Below are positions 1-9,229 of a stretch of 64,000 nucleotides of DNA, piece by piece. The position numbers were made by a program, and so were the translations under genes. Numbering within the stretch: the first letter of the stretch is position 1; each line of letters begins with the position of its first letter. The stretch is from Pseudomonas sp. CFBP 13711 (lineage in GTDB: Bacteria > Pseudomonadota > Gammaproteobacteria > Pseudomonadales > Pseudomonadaceae), in the NCBI RefSeq assembly GCF_014842265.1, contig NZ_JACYVI010000009.1, forward strand, positions 227,620 through 291,619, written 5' to 3'. The notes beneath the pieces are model-generated. The model was not told where the DNA came from and made no database searches. It saw only the letters and a list, made by a program, of their open reading frames with translations.

Positions 1-559
1 CGCCTCCACCGCACATTACCTGCAAAGCTCGGGCTGGCAGAAAGGCCAGCCGTGGGGCTTTGAGGTGCAACTGGCTCAGGGTTTCGACTACGCGCTGGCC
101 GACGCTTCAACCCGTAAATCCATCAGCGAATGGCAACAGCTGGGGCTGAAGCTGCCAAACGGTTCAGCGTTGCCGGCCAATTTGCTGCAACAGCAGGCGG
201 CCTTGCTGTTGCCCGCCGGCTACAAAGGCCCAGCCTTTCTGGTGATGGACAACTTCCGCGCCATCCTCAAGTACAACAACTCGTCGTCCTATGCACTGGC
301 CATCGGGTTGCTGTCCGAGCGGTTCAGTGGCGGCGGTTATGTGCAGGGCAGCTGGCCGCGGGGTGATCGTCCGCTGAGCCGCTCCGAGCGTATCGAGTTG
401 CAGACGCTGCTCTCGGCCCGACAGTACGACGCAGGCGCCCCGGACGGGATCATCGGCGCCAACACGCGTAAGGCGATTCGCAGCGCACAGCAATCCTTTG
501 GCTGGCCGGCAGACGGGTACCCGACGCAGGAGCTGCTGCAGCAGTTGCGCCAGCCGTAG
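1..559 (+). CDS. Lytic murein transglycosylase, C-terminal part (5' end outside window)
   Basis: The reading frame is open from the first bases (frame starting at position 2) to a TAG at 557-559, so the gene begins before the window; an internal GTG at 65 is not the start. The visible part ends a transglycosylase domain of the MltB type (LAIGLLSERF, then a GGG-containing turn). It continues into a peptidoglycan-binding type 1 domain with the usual LQTLLSARQYDAG and GANTRKAI patterns. Such periplasmic enzymes cleave the MurNAc-GlcNAc bond to give anhydromuropeptides. It converges with lipA across a shared terminator. The exact paralogue cannot be named because the catalytic glutamate lies outside the window. 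Confidence 0.85.
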   Translation, partial: ASTAHYLQSSGWQKGQPWGFEVQLAQGFDYALADASTRKSISEWQQLGLKLPNGSALPANLLQQQAALLLPAGYKGPAFLVMDNFRAILKYNNSSSYALAIGLLSERFSGGGYVQGSWPRGDRPLSRSERIELQTLLSARQYDAGAPDGIIGANTRKAIRSAQQSFGWPADGYPTQELLQQLRQP

Positions 560-583
560 ATTCCGGCACAGCTAAACGCAACG

Positions 584-626
584 CAAAAAAAACGGGCTGG
601 ATATTTCTATCCGGCCCGTTTTGCTT
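584..626. terminator. Bidirectional rho-independent terminator between the transglycosylase gene and lipA
   Basis: A 13-bp stem (591-603 with 608-620, one G/T mismatch) with a TTTC loop is flanked by a run of A on the left and TTTTG on the right. It can therefore stop transcription from both convergent genes. Confidence 0.85.
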
Positions 627-647
627 TCTGCATCAACGACGCTGTGA

Positions 648-1709
648 TCAGCCCGCCGTGAGCAGCGACTTGACCAGCTTGGCTTGTTCGTCCGCGTGGT
701 ACGAGGAACGGACCAGCGGGCCAGAGGCGACGTTCTTGAAGCCCATCTTGTAACCTTCTTCGGCGAACCAGTCGAAGACGTCCGGGTGGACGAAGCGCTG
801 GACCGGCAAATGGTTACGCGACGGTTGCAGGTACTGACCCAGGGTCAGCATGTCGATGTTGTGCTCGCGCATGCGCTGCATGACTTCGATGACTTCTTCG
901 TCGGTCTCGCCCAGCCCCAGCATCAGCCCGGACTTGGTCGGGACGTGAGGGACCATTTCCTTGAAGCGCTTGAGCAAGGTCAGCGACCACTGGTAATCCG
1001 AACCCGGGCGCGCAGCCTTGTACAGACGCGGCACAGTTTCCAGGTTGTGGTTGAACACGTCTGGCGGCGTCGCGGCGGTGATTTCCAGCGCGATGTCCAT
1101 GCGGCCACGGTAATCCGGGACCAGGGTCTCCAGCTGCACGTTTGGTGACAGCAGGCGGATCTCGCGAATGCAGTCGGCAAAGTGCTGGGCACCGCCGTCG
1201 CGCAGGTCGTCCCGGTCAACGGAAGTGATCACGACGTACTTGAGTTTCAGGTCGGCGATGGCGACGGCCAGGTTCTTCGGCTCATCGGTGTCCAGCGCTT
1301 TCGGGCGGCCATGACCGACGTCGCAGAACGGGCAGCGACGGGTGCAGATGTCGCCCATGATCATGAAGGTCGCGGTGCCGCCGGAGAAGCACTCGCCCAG
1401 GTTCGGGCAAGACGCCTCTTCGCACACGCTGTGCAGCTTGTGCTTGCGCAGCAGCGCTTTGATGCGGTCGACTTCCGGCGAGACCGGGATGCGCACGCGA
1501 ATCCAGTCCGGCTTCTTCGGCAGATCGACCGTCGGAATGATCTTCACCGGGATGCGCGCGACTTTTTCCGCGCCGCGCAGCTTCACGCCGGCCTCCACTT
1601 TCGGACGCGCCACACGCTCGGGCGTGGTCACGCTCACTGTCGGGATCAGGGTCTGTACGGCATTCTCTGTATTCACGACAGTGTCAGCTGCCTCATACGC
1701 AGTAGTCAT
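648..1709 (-). CDS. lipA: Lipoyl synthase LipA
   Basis: Radical SAM enzyme that inserts two sulfurs into protein-bound octanoyl chains to make lipoyl groups for 2-oxoacid dehydrogenases and the glycine cleavage system. The 353-residue product shows both iron-sulfur cluster motifs: C96, C101 and C107 for the auxiliary cluster and C122-x3-C126-x2-C129 for the SAM cluster. The C-terminal RSSY motif that ligates the auxiliary cluster is also present. The N-terminal ~65 residues are a variable extension common in Pseudomonas. It follows lipB immediately, and LipB supplies its substrate, so one transcript is likely. Confidence 0.97.
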   Translation of the reverse strand: MTTAYEAADTVVNTENAVQTLIPTVSVTTPERVARPKVEAGVKLRGAEKVARIPVKIIPTVDLPKKPDWIRVRIPVSPEVDRIKALLRKHKLHSVCEEASCPNLGECFSGGTATFMIMGDICTRRCPFCDVGHGRPKALDTDEPKNLAVAIADLKLKYVVITSVDRDDLRDGGAQHFADCIREIRLLSPNVQLETLVPDYRGRMDIALEITAATPPDVFNHNLETVPRLYKAARPGSDYQWSLTLLKRFKEMVPHVPTKSGLMLGLGETDEEVIEVMQRMREHNIDMLTLGQYLQPSRNHLPVQRFVHPDVFDWFAEEGYKMGFKNVASGPLVRSSYHADEQAKLVKSLLTAG

Positions 1710-1710
1710 A

Positions 1711-2358
1711 TCAATCGATTCCGCCCGTTAGGGTCGTCTGCTCAGCGTAGTCGAGGTGTTTGACGAGCTGCGCACGCAGCCGGGCACTAACCTCGGCAAA
1801 TTCAATCGGACCTGCCTGTTCGCGCAGCTGGGTCATCGCCAGCCCCGCATACCCGCAGGGATTAATCCGTTTAAAAGGGTCCAGATCCATATCGACGTTC
1901 AACGCAAGGCCGTGAAACGAACAGCCGTTGCGGATGCGCAGCCCCAGCGAGGCAATCTTGGCGCCATCGACGTAAACCCCCGGTGCATCGGGCTTGGCTG
2001 CGGCGTCTACGCCGTAACTGGCCAGCAGATCGATCAGGCTGCGCTCGATCCGGGTGACCAGCTCGCGAACGCCAAAGCCCAGACGGCGCACGTCCAGCAG
2101 CAAGTAAGCGACCAGTTGGCCGGGGCCATGATAAGTCACTTGGCCGCCACGATCGACCTGCACCACCGGGATATCCCCCGGCAGCAGCAAATGCTCGGGC
2201 TTGCCGGACTGGCCCTGGGTGAAGACGGGCGGATGCTGCACAAGCCAGACCTCGTCGGCGGTTTCGCGGTCGCGGCCGTCGGTGAAGCGTTTCATAGCCT
2301 GCCAGGTGGGCTCGTAGTCGGTCAGCCCGAGTTCACGAAAGCCCAGAACCGGCCCCAT
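1711..2358 (-). CDS. lipB: Octanoyl-[acyl-carrier-protein]-protein N-octanoyltransferase LipB
   Basis: Transfers octanoate from acyl carrier protein to lipoyl-domain lysines, the step before LipA. The 215-residue product has the RGGQVTYHGPGQ signature (residues 70-81), the conserved lysine in GAKIASLG (K134) and the catalytic cysteine in NPCGYAGL (C168). I chose the ATG at 2358; a GTG one codon upstream would overlap the stop of the preceding gene slightly more. The stop of ybeD and the start of lipB overlap, indicating translational coupling. Confidence 0.96.
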   Translation of the reverse strand: MGPVLGFRELGLTDYEPTWQAMKRFTDGRDRETADEVWLVQHPPVFTQGQSGKPEHLLLPGDIPVVQVDRGGQVTYHGPGQLVAYLLLDVRRLGFGVRELVTRIERSLIDLLASYGVDAAAKPDAPGVYVDGAKIASLGLRIRNGCSFHGLALNVDMDLDPFKRINPCGYAGLAMTQLREQAGPIEFAEVSARLRAQLVKHLDYAEQTTLTGGID

Positions 2359-2633
2359 CACAGCACCATGTGCACGAAGCCGGTGGCCCGCAGTTCGCTG
2401 TTGATGTCGTACAGCTGGTCTTGGCCGGTGGCGATGATGTGCAGCTGAACGGTGGTGTATTTACCGTTGCTGCTCTGGCGCTCGGCCAGGGTTTTCATGT
2501 CGACGGTGGCGTGCTTCTCGAGGATCTCGATGACCCTGTCTTTAAAGCCCACACCTGTGTCGCCGATGATCTTGATGGGATAGTCGGCGCAGGGAAATTC
2601 GATTTTTGGCGCTTTTACTTCGGTATCTGTCAT
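2358..2633 (-). CDS. YbeD-family (DUF493) regulatory protein
   Basis: A 91-residue protein of the DUF493/YbeD family, with the typical FPCADYPIKIIG start of the fold and a C-terminal ATGFVHMVL strand resembling an ACT-like domain. The family sits between dacA and lipB in many gammaproteobacteria, as here, and is thought to modulate lipoate metabolism; the biochemical role is not settled. Its stop overlaps the start of lipB. Confidence 0.88.
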   Translation of the reverse strand: MTDTEVKAPKIEFPCADYPIKIIGDTGVGFKDRVIEILEKHATVDMKTLAERQSSNGKYTTVQLHIIATGQDQLYDINSELRATGFVHMVL

Positions 2634-2668
2634 GGCAGTAACGGCCTCGTAAGCCGGAAAACGGACAG

Positions 2669-2695
2669 GCCCCCGGCGCGTTCGGCGACGGGGGC
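2669..2695 (-). terminator. Possible terminator after dacA
   Basis: On the minus strand an inverted repeat with GCCCCCG and CGGGGGC arms is followed a few bases later by a short T-rich stretch (CCGTTTTCC). The loop is long, so this could be a weak terminator or an attenuator ahead of ybeD-lipB-lipA. Confidence 0.4.
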
Positions 2696-2731
2696 GTACG
2701 GAGCAACGGTCAGTTTTTGATCAATCGTTGA

Positions 2732-3892
2732 TCAGTTGAACAGACCGTAGAAGAACAGGCGGATGCTATCCCACAGGCGGCGGAAGATACCACCTTCGTC
2801 GACGGCGTCCAGAGCGATCAGGTTGGCGCTGTGCACGACCTTGTCGTCCAGTTTGACTTCAACCTTGCCGATAACGTCGCCTTTGGCGATCGGTGCAACC
2901 AGTTGCGGGTTCATGGTCATGCTGGCAGCCAGCTTCTTCAGCTCGCCTTTTGGCATGGTCATGGTCAGGTCTTCAGCCAGGCCGGCTTTGACTTGACGCT
3001 CGATGCCTTTCCAGACCGGCGCCTGAGCCAGCTCGGTGCCCTTCTGATAGAAGGTCTGGGTTTCGAAGAAGCGGAAACCGTAGGTCAGCAGCTTTTGGGT
3101 CTCGGCAGCACGAGCTTGCTCGCTGTTGGTGCCGAACACCACCGCGATCAGACGCATGCCATCACGAACGGCCGAGGACACCATGCAGTAGCCAGCTTCT
3201 TCGGTGTGACCGGTTTTCAGACCGTCAACGGTCTTGTCACGCCACAGCAGCAGGTTGCGGTTCGGCTGTTTGATGCCGTTCCAGAAGAACTCTTTCTGCG
3301 AGTAGATCGCGTAGTGAGCCGGGTCTTCGTGGATGATCGCGCGCGCCAGCAGGGCCATGTCATGGGCCGTGGCGTAGTGATCAGGGTTCGGCAGGCCGGT
3401 CGGGTTCATGAAGTGGCTGTTGACCATGCCCAGGTCGGCAGCGGTCTTGTTCATCAGGTCGGCGAAGGCGTCTTCGCTGCCGGCGATGTGCTCGGAAAGC
3501 GCAACGCTGGCGTCGTTACCCGACTGAATGATGATGCCGTGCAGCAAGTCGCTGACGGTGACCTGGCTGCCCACCTTGATGAACATCCGCGAACCACCGG
3601 TGCGCCAGGCGTTTTCGCTGACCGTCACAGGGTCGTTTTCGCCGATCTGGCCGCGACGGATTTCCAGCGTGGCGATGTAGGCGGTCATCAGCTTGGTCAG
3701 ACTGGCCGGCGGCAGGCGCTGGTCGCCATTGTTTTCGACCAGAACGTTGCCGCTGTTGGCGTCCATCAGCACATAAGCCTTGGCAGCCAGTTGCGGTGGC
3801 GATGGCGTCATCTGTTCTGCCGCAAACACGGCAGGCGCGGTGAATAGCGGGATTAGCAGGCAAAGGCGTTTTGCAAAGCTGGTGATGTTCAT
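2732..3892 (-). CDS. dacA: D-alanyl-D-alanine carboxypeptidase (PBP5/6 type)
   Basis: Removes the terminal D-Ala from peptidoglycan pentapeptides. The 386-residue protein has a signal peptide (cleavage after AVFA), the SxxK motif S64-L-T-K67, SGN at 124-126 and KTG at 226-228. The C-terminal beta domain ends in an amphipathic helix (LWDSIRLFFYGLFN) that anchors it to the inner membrane surface. The ATG at 3892 is preferred over an in-frame start 41 codons upstream because it directly precedes the signal peptide. The ~195-bp gap to rlpA may hold its own promoter. Confidence 0.95.
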   Translation of the reverse strand: MNITSFAKRLCLLIPLFTAPAVFAAEQMTPSPPQLAAKAYVLMDANSGNVLVENNGDQRLPPASLTKLMTAYIATLEIRRGQIGENDPVTVSENAWRTGGSRMFIKVGSQVTVSDLLHGIIIQSGNDASVALSEHIAGSEDAFADLMNKTAADLGMVNSHFMNPTGLPNPDHYATAHDMALLARAIIHEDPAHYAIYSQKEFFWNGIKQPNRNLLLWRDKTVDGLKTGHTEEAGYCMVSSAVRDGMRLIAVVFGTNSEQARAAETQKLLTYGFRFFETQTFYQKGTELAQAPVWKGIERQVKAGLAEDLTMTMPKGELKKLAASMTMNPQLVAPIAKGDVIGKVEVKLDDKVVHSANLIALDAVDEGGIFRRLWDSIRLFFYGLFN

Positions 3893-4087
3893 CCGTCTCT
3901 CGAAAATGCTAATGGGCAAACATGCCCTTGCGGGCAAAGCGGGTGCCGGGCTACCCCGGCAAACGGGCTCACATTCTACAGAACGTGCCGTGAAAAGCTG
4001 CTGACAACGACACACCCGGTCGGCACGTCGTCGGTCAGGCAGCGAAACTCGCCTCCGTTTCCGGGGCAGGTATCGCTGATAAAAGCG

Positions 4088-5137
4088 TTACTGGTCTGAC
4101 GTGACGACGCTCGGCGAGCCGAGATTGGCCGACCTTACGCTGTTTTGCAGTTGCTGGGCTTCACCCGGCGTGTCGACCGGTCCCATCCGCACGCGATAGA
4201 GCGTCTGTTGATTGCGTGCGATCGAACTCACGAACACCGGCGCCCGGACCATCCCGCTCAATTTCGACCTCAGGAGTTCCGCAGCGTCCGGGTTGGCGAA
4301 GGCTCCCACTTGGAGAAACAGCCCAGACGCTTGTCCGGAAGCGTTTTTTTTTGCGTCGATCGGCACGGGCGTGACCGGGGCGGCATGTTGCTGCGGCGGC
4401 GGTGTCCATTGTTCGATCGTACCCGCTGATGCGGTAATCACCGGAGCGCCCGGTTGCGGCTGACGCGCCGGAGGATTGCTGCTGGCCACCTGCGGCTGAT
4501 CCAGCATCAGCGGCGCCGGTTTGCCGCGCTGCGCCCAATACTGAGAAGGGTCGATGCCTTCGACTTTTACCCGTGCTGTGCCGGTCTCGGCATAACCCAG
4601 CTTTTTGGCTGCGGCGTAGGACAGGTCGATGATGCGGTCGGAATAGAACGGGCCGCGGTCGTTGACCCGCAGGATCACCGTGCGGTTGTTGTCCAGATTG
4701 GTCACGCGAACATAGCTGGGCAGCGGCAGGGTCTTGTGGGCCGCGCTCATGCCGTACAGGTCATAGACCTCGCCATTGGCGGTGTTCTGGCCATGGAATT
4801 TGGTGCCGTACCAAGACGCCGTTCCCGTCTGGGAATAGGTCTTGGAATCGCTGAGCGGGAAATAGGTCTTGCCCAGCACGGTGTACGGGTTGGCCTTATA
4901 GGGGCCGGTGTGCAGGGTCGGAATGGCGTCGGGGATGCGCGAAACGTCAACGTCCCACCAGGGCGCGCCGTCTTTGTGCGCCCTGTTGATGTCCAGCCCG
5001 GGCTGCGAACGAATGATGTTGCCCTGCTGCCGCTGCGTCGTGGTCGTCGGGCGGCTGGTCGAGCAACTGACGATCAGCAAAGTCAGCGCCGTGAAGGCCA
5101 TCAGTTTCAATGGTTGTTGCATCGGCAGTGGCCGCAT
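4088..5137 (-). CDS. rlpA: Septal ring lytic transglycosylase RlpA family lipoprotein
   Basis: A 349-residue lipoprotein with lipobox LLIVSC near residue 25, a double-psi beta-barrel domain (GTASWYG, HGQNTANGE, VRVNDRGPF; residues ~100-190), a proline-rich linker and a C-terminal SPOR domain (~270-345). RlpA in Pseudomonas cleaves glycan strands lacking stem peptides, and the SPOR domain targets it to the septum. Its start codon shares one base with the mltB stop (TAATG), so the two murein hydrolases are translationally coupled. Confidence 0.93.
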   Translation of the reverse strand: MRPLPMQQPLKLMAFTALTLLIVSCSTSRPTTTTQRQQGNIIRSQPGLDINRAHKDGAPWWDVDVSRIPDAIPTLHTGPYKANPYTVLGKTYFPLSDSKTYSQTGTASWYGTKFHGQNTANGEVYDLYGMSAAHKTLPLPSYVRVTNLDNNRTVILRVNDRGPFYSDRIIDLSYAAAKKLGYAETGTARVKVEGIDPSQYWAQRGKPAPLMLDQPQVASSNPPARQPQPGAPVITASAGTIEQWTPPPQQHAAPVTPVPIDAKKNASGQASGLFLQVGAFANPDAAELLRSKLSGMVRAPVFVSSIARNQQTLYRVRMGPVDTPGEAQQLQNSVRSANLGSPSVVTSDQ

Positions 5138-6147
5138 TACTTGACGTCCCGGGCTTGAACAAGCATTTCAGACAGCTGATGCACGGCCATGGCGTACATC
5201 ACGCTGCGGTTGTACCGCGTGATTGCGTAAAAATTCTTCAGACCCATCCAGTATTCAGGGCCTTTGTCACCATCGAGGCGAAACGCCGTGACCGGCATGT
5301 CGTCGCGCAGCGCATCATGACTCGCCCAGCCCAACGCTCGCAACTCCCCAACGTTTTTCACCGGATCGATGCCGGGGCTCAAGCCCTCGTCAACGCGGTC
5401 ACCGCGAACGTCCGCGCGGCTGACAACCGGCTGACCGGCCACCCAGCCGTGACGCTGAAAGTAGCTGGCCACGCTGCCGATTGCATCGTCCGGGTCGTTC
5501 CAGATATTGATGTGGCCGTCGCCGTCGAAATCCACTGCATAGGCGCGAAAGCTGCTCGGCATGAACTGGGGCAGACCCATGGCGCCGGCGTAGGAGCCCT
5601 TGAGCGTCAGCGGATCGACCTGCTGTTCGCGGGACAGGAGCAGGAATTCACGGAGCTCCTTGCGGAAGAAATCAGCGCGCTGGGGATAGTCGAACGCCAA
5701 CGTCGACAATGCGTCCATCACCCGGTAATTACCGGTGTTGCGGCCGAAAAATGTCTCGACGCCGATGATCGAAACGATGACCTGAGCGGGCACGCCATAC
5801 TCCTGCTCGGCGCGCGCCAGGGCGGCCTCGTGCTGACGCCAGAAGTCGACGCCCCGGGCAACGCGCGCGTCGGTGAGGAACATCGGGCGATAGTCCTTCC
5901 ACGGCTTCACACGTTCGGCAGGCTTCGAAATGGCATCGAGAATCGCCTGCTTGCGCTGCACATCGCGGAATACATCAATCAGTTGCTCGCCCGCAAAACC
6001 GTAATCGCGGGTCATTTCGCTGACGAACTGGGCGACTTGAGGAGAGCCGTCATAGTCACCGGCAAGTGATTCCTGCACTGAGCCGAAGATGCCCATCAGA
6101 CCGACCAGCGGCGCATATCGAGCAGCCCAGCCACGCACTACTTGCAT
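5137..6147 (-). CDS. mltB: Membrane-bound/soluble lytic murein transglycosylase B
   Basis: Transglycosylase of the MltB family, ~336 residues. The catalytic glutamate lies in the IIGVETFFGRNTG motif, followed by the family pattern LTLKGSYAGAMGLPQFMPSSF and a FDGDGHINIW loop. There is an N-terminal signal-like hydrophobic stretch and no obvious lipobox, unlike E. coli MltB, so the mature form is probably periplasmic and soluble. ATG at 6147 is preferred; a GTG at 6159 is possible, and an upstream start at 6183 would overlap rodA. Confidence 0.92.
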   Translation of the reverse strand: MQVVRGWAARYAPLVGLMGIFGSVQESLAGDYDGSPQVAQFVSEMTRDYGFAGEQLIDVFRDVQRKQAILDAISKPAERVKPWKDYRPMFLTDARVARGVDFWRQHEAALARAEQEYGVPAQVIVSIIGVETFFGRNTGNYRVMDALSTLAFDYPQRADFFRKELREFLLLSREQQVDPLTLKGSYAGAMGLPQFMPSSFRAYAVDFDGDGHINIWNDPDDAIGSVASYFQRHGWVAGQPVVSRADVRGDRVDEGLSPGIDPVKNVGELRALGWASHDALRDDMPVTAFRLDGDKGPEYWMGLKNFYAITRYNRSVMYAMAVHQLSEMLVQARDVK

Positions 6148-6164
6148 TGAGTTCTTCACCTTAA

Positions 6165-7310
6165 TCAAACCTGAGCGATCCACTTGCGATGCGTGTGGAT
6201 CGACATCAAAACACCAAACGCTGACAGCAGCGTCACCAGCGAAGTTCCGCCGTAGCTAATGAAGGGCAACGGCACGCCTACGACCGGCAGCAGACCGCTG
6301 ACCATACCGATATTGACGAAAACGTAAACAAAAAAGGTCATGGTCAGGCTGCCCGCGAGCAGCTTGCCGTAGAGCGTCTGCGCCTGGGCGGTGATCACCA
6401 GCCCGCGGCCGATCAGCAGCAGGTAGATCAGCAGCAGCGCGCAAATCCCCACCAGCCCGAATTCTTCGCCGAGCACCGCAATGATGAAGTCGGTGTGGCT
6501 TTCCGGGAGGAAGTCCAGGTGCGACTGCGTGCCCATGAGCCAGCCTTTGCCGAACACGCCGCCCGAACCGATCGCTGCCTTGGACTGAATGATGTTCCAG
6601 CCGGTGCCGAGGGGATCGCTCTCCGGGTCGAGGAAGGTCAGGATCCGCTGCTTCTGGTAATCGTGCATGAAGAAGAACCACATGCCGACCGCCACCGGTA
6701 CTGCGGCCGCCACCACGCTGATAATCCAGCGCCAGCGCAAGCCGGCCATGAACAGCACGAAGGTGCCGGACGCCAGAATCAGCAGCGAGGTGCCGAGGTC
6801 CGGCTGACGCACGATCAGAATGAACGGCAGACCAATCAACCCGAGGCTCACCGCCACGTGCTTGAGGTGCGGCGGCAGCGTGCGTTTGGACAAGTACCAG
6901 GCGATGGTCGCCGGCATGATGATCTTCATGAATTCCGAGGGCTGAAAGCGAATGACCCCGGGAATGTTGATCCAACGCGTGGCGCCCATGGCGTTATGGC
7001 CCATGACGTCCACCGCCACCAGCAACAAAACCCCGATCACGTAGGCGGCGGGCACCCAGCGGGCCATGAACCTGGGTTCGAGCTGGGCGATGACAAACAT
7101 CGACACCAGGCCGATGCCGAAGGAGGTCGCCTGCTTGATCAGCAGGTCCCAGCTCTTGCCGCTGGCCGAATAAAGGACAAACAGGCTGCCTGCCGCCAAC
7201 GTCAGCAGCAGGATCAGCAATGGGCCGTCGACGTGAATTTTCTGCAGAAACGTGGCGCGACGGCGCATCACATCTTCGCTGGACAGGATGCGGTCGAAAT
7301 TACTCTTCAC
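6165..7310 (-). CDS. rodA: Rod shape-determining peptidoglycan glycosyltransferase RodA
   Basis: SEDS-family glycan polymerase of the elongasome, working with PBP2. The 381-residue product has about ten membrane segments and the family signatures FQPSEFMK and GVPLPFISYGGTS. The GTG at 7310 is chosen because it gives the conserved N-terminus VKSNFDRIL and overlaps the mrdA stop by 11 bases. Longer in-frame starts only read back into mrdA. Tight overlap with mrdA fits equal expression of the two partners. Confidence 0.95.
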   Translation of the reverse strand: MKSNFDRILSSEDVMRRRATFLQKIHVDGPLLILLLTLAAGSLFVLYSASGKSWDLLIKQATSFGIGLVSMFVIAQLEPRFMARWVPAAYVIGVLLLVAVDVMGHNAMGATRWINIPGVIRFQPSEFMKIIMPATIAWYLSKRTLPPHLKHVAVSLGLIGLPFILIVRQPDLGTSLLILASGTFVLFMAGLRWRWIISVVAAAVPVAVGMWFFFMHDYQKQRILTFLDPESDPLGTGWNIIQSKAAIGSGGVFGKGWLMGTQSHLDFLPESHTDFIIAVLGEEFGLVGICALLLIYLLLIGRGLVITAQAQTLYGKLLAGSLTMTFFVYVFVNIGMVSGLLPVVGVPLPFISYGGTSLVTLLSAFGVLMSIHTHRKWIAQV

Positions 7311-9198
7311 GGGCCGCGGTCTCCGGAGGCTGTGCATTGCTGGCGTATTCGGGTTTGAGGTGGCCCTGTGGATCAAGCAGCCAGGCGTCCATGACCTGCC
7401 GCACCACGGGCGCGGCAACGCCCGACCCGGACTCGCCGTTTTCGATCATCACCGCAACGACAATCTTCGGGCTGTCGGCCGGCGCAAAGCCGACGAACAA
7501 GGCGTGGTCGCGGTGGCGCTCCTGGACTTTCGAGCGGTCGTATTTCTCGCCCTGCCGAATGGCCACGACCTGGGCCGTACCACTCTTGCCGGCGATGCGG
7601 TACTGCGCACCAATGGCGGCTTTGCGCGCGGTACCGCGAGCGCCGTGCATCACTTGCTGCATGCCGTGGTTGACCTTGCCCCAGTCCGACGGATCACGCA
7701 GGACAATGTCCGGCATCGGGTTCTCGTCCACCGGCTTCTGCCCTTCGACGGTTTTTGCCAAGTGCGGACGGTTCCACTTGCCCTTGTTCGCCACCAGCGC
7801 GGTGGCCTGGGCCAACTGCAACGGCGTGGCCTGCATGTAGCCCTGGCCGATCCCCAGAATGAGTGTTTCCCCCGGGAACCACGCCTGCCGCCGGGTCACG
7901 CGCTTCCAGTCACGGGACGGCATCAGGCCGGGGGATTCTTCAAACATGTCCAGCGAGACCTTCTGGCCGATGCCGAACTTGTTCAGGTACGCCGACAGCC
8001 GATCGATCCCGACCTTGTGGGCCAGATCGTAAAAGTAGGTGTCGTTGGAGCGCATGATCGCCGTGTCCAGATCCACCCAGCCATCGCCGGTGCGGTTCCA
8101 GTTACGGTATTTGTGATCGTAGTTCGGCAGCATGTAATAGCCGGGGTCGAAAACCCGTGTGCTGGCCGTGACCACGCCGGTGTCGAGACCGGCAATCGCC
8201 ACCGCCGGCTTGATGGTAGAACCCGGCGGGTACAGACCCCGCAGAATACGGTTGAACAGCGGGCGGTCAACCGAATCGCGCAGCTCGGAATAGGCCTTGA
8301 AGCTGATGCCGGTGACGAACAGGTTCGGGTCGAAGCTCGGCTGACTGACCATCGCCAGTACCTCGCCGGTGTTCGGGTCCAGCGCCACCACCGCGCCGCG
8401 ACGCCCGGCCAGGGCGGCTTCGGCGGCTTCCTGCAACTGGATGTCGAGGCTCAGGACGATGTCCTTGCCGGGCACCGGATCGGTCCGTTTGAGCACGCGC
8501 AGCACGCGGCCGCGGGCATTGGTTTCGACTTCTTCGTAACCGACCTGACCGTGCAGCTCGGGCTCGTAGAAACGCTCGATCCCGGTTTTGCCCATGTGGT
8601 GGGTGCCGCTGTAGTTCACGGGATCGAGGCTTTTCAGCTCTTTCTCGTTGATCCGGCCCATGTAACCCACCGAGTGGGCGAAGTGCTCGCCCTGTGGGTA
8701 GTGGCGAACCAGCTGCGCCACCACTTCAACCCCCGGCAGGCGGAACTGGTTAACGGCGATACGGGCGATCTGCTCTTCAGTGAGTTCGAACAGGATGGGC
8801 ACCGGCTCAAACGGCCGGCGACCCTGCTTCATGCGCTTTTCGAAGATGATCCGGTCGTCAGGCGTCAACTCAAGGACATGGACGATGGTGTCCAGCACCT
8901 GGGTCCAGTCACCCGAGCGTTCGCGGGTCATGCTCAGGCTGAAACTGGGCCGGTTGTCGGCAATGACCACACCGTTACGGTCGTAGATCAGCCCGCGGCT
9001 CGGCGGGATCGGCTGCACGTGAACGCGATTGTTCTCGGACAGCGTCGAGTGGTACTCGTACTGGATGACCTGCAGGAAATACAGCCGCGCGACCAGCACG
9101 CAGATCAGCACGACGACCGCGACTGCGCCGACCACGACTCGGCTGCGCACCAGGCGTGCGTCCTTTTCGTGGTCTTTCAGGCGAATCGGCTGAGACAT
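7300..9198 (-). CDS. mrdA: Penicillin-binding protein 2 (elongation transpeptidase)
   Basis: Class B PBP that cross-links side-wall peptidoglycan with RodA. The 632-residue protein has a single N-terminal membrane anchor (VVVGAVAVVVLICVLVARLYF), a dimerisation/pedestal domain, and a C-terminal transpeptidase domain. That domain carries the active-site STIK (in PGSTIKP), SND (in MRSNDTYFYD) and KSGT (in AGKSGTAQV). The gene lies in the canonical order rlmH-mrdA-rodA-mltB-rlpA-dacA. Confidence 0.96.
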   Translation of the reverse strand: MSQPIRLKDHEKDARLVRSRVVVGAVAVVVLICVLVARLYFLQVIQYEYHSTLSENNRVHVQPIPPSRGLIYDRNGVVIADNRPSFSLSMTRERSGDWTQVLDTIVHVLELTPDDRIIFEKRMKQGRRPFEPVPILFELTEEQIARIAVNQFRLPGVEVVAQLVRHYPQGEHFAHSVGYMGRINEKELKSLDPVNYSGTHHMGKTGIERFYEPELHGQVGYEEVETNARGRVLRVLKRTDPVPGKDIVLSLDIQLQEAAEAALAGRRGAVVALDPNTGEVLAMVSQPSFDPNLFVTGISFKAYSELRDSVDRPLFNRILRGLYPPGSTIKPAVAIAGLDTGVVTASTRVFDPGYYMLPNYDHKYRNWNRTGDGWVDLDTAIMRSNDTYFYDLAHKVGIDRLSAYLNKFGIGQKVSLDMFEESPGLMPSRDWKRVTRRQAWFPGETLILGIGQGYMQATPLQLAQATALVANKGKWNRPHLAKTVEGQKPVDENPMPDIVLRDPSDWGKVNHGMQQVMHGARGTARKAAIGAQYRIAGKSGTAQVVAIRQGEKYDRSKVQERHRDHALFVGFAPADSPKIVVAVMIENGESGSGVAAPVVRQVMDAWLLDPQGHLKPEYASNAQPPETAAREE

Positions 9199-9229
9199 TT
9201 AGGGCAGGTTCACAGTGAAGGCAGCGGCG

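Noticed and set aside
3893..4015. Longer N-terminus for the PBP5 homologue
   Set aside because: It would place 41 non-conserved residues before an otherwise perfect signal peptide.
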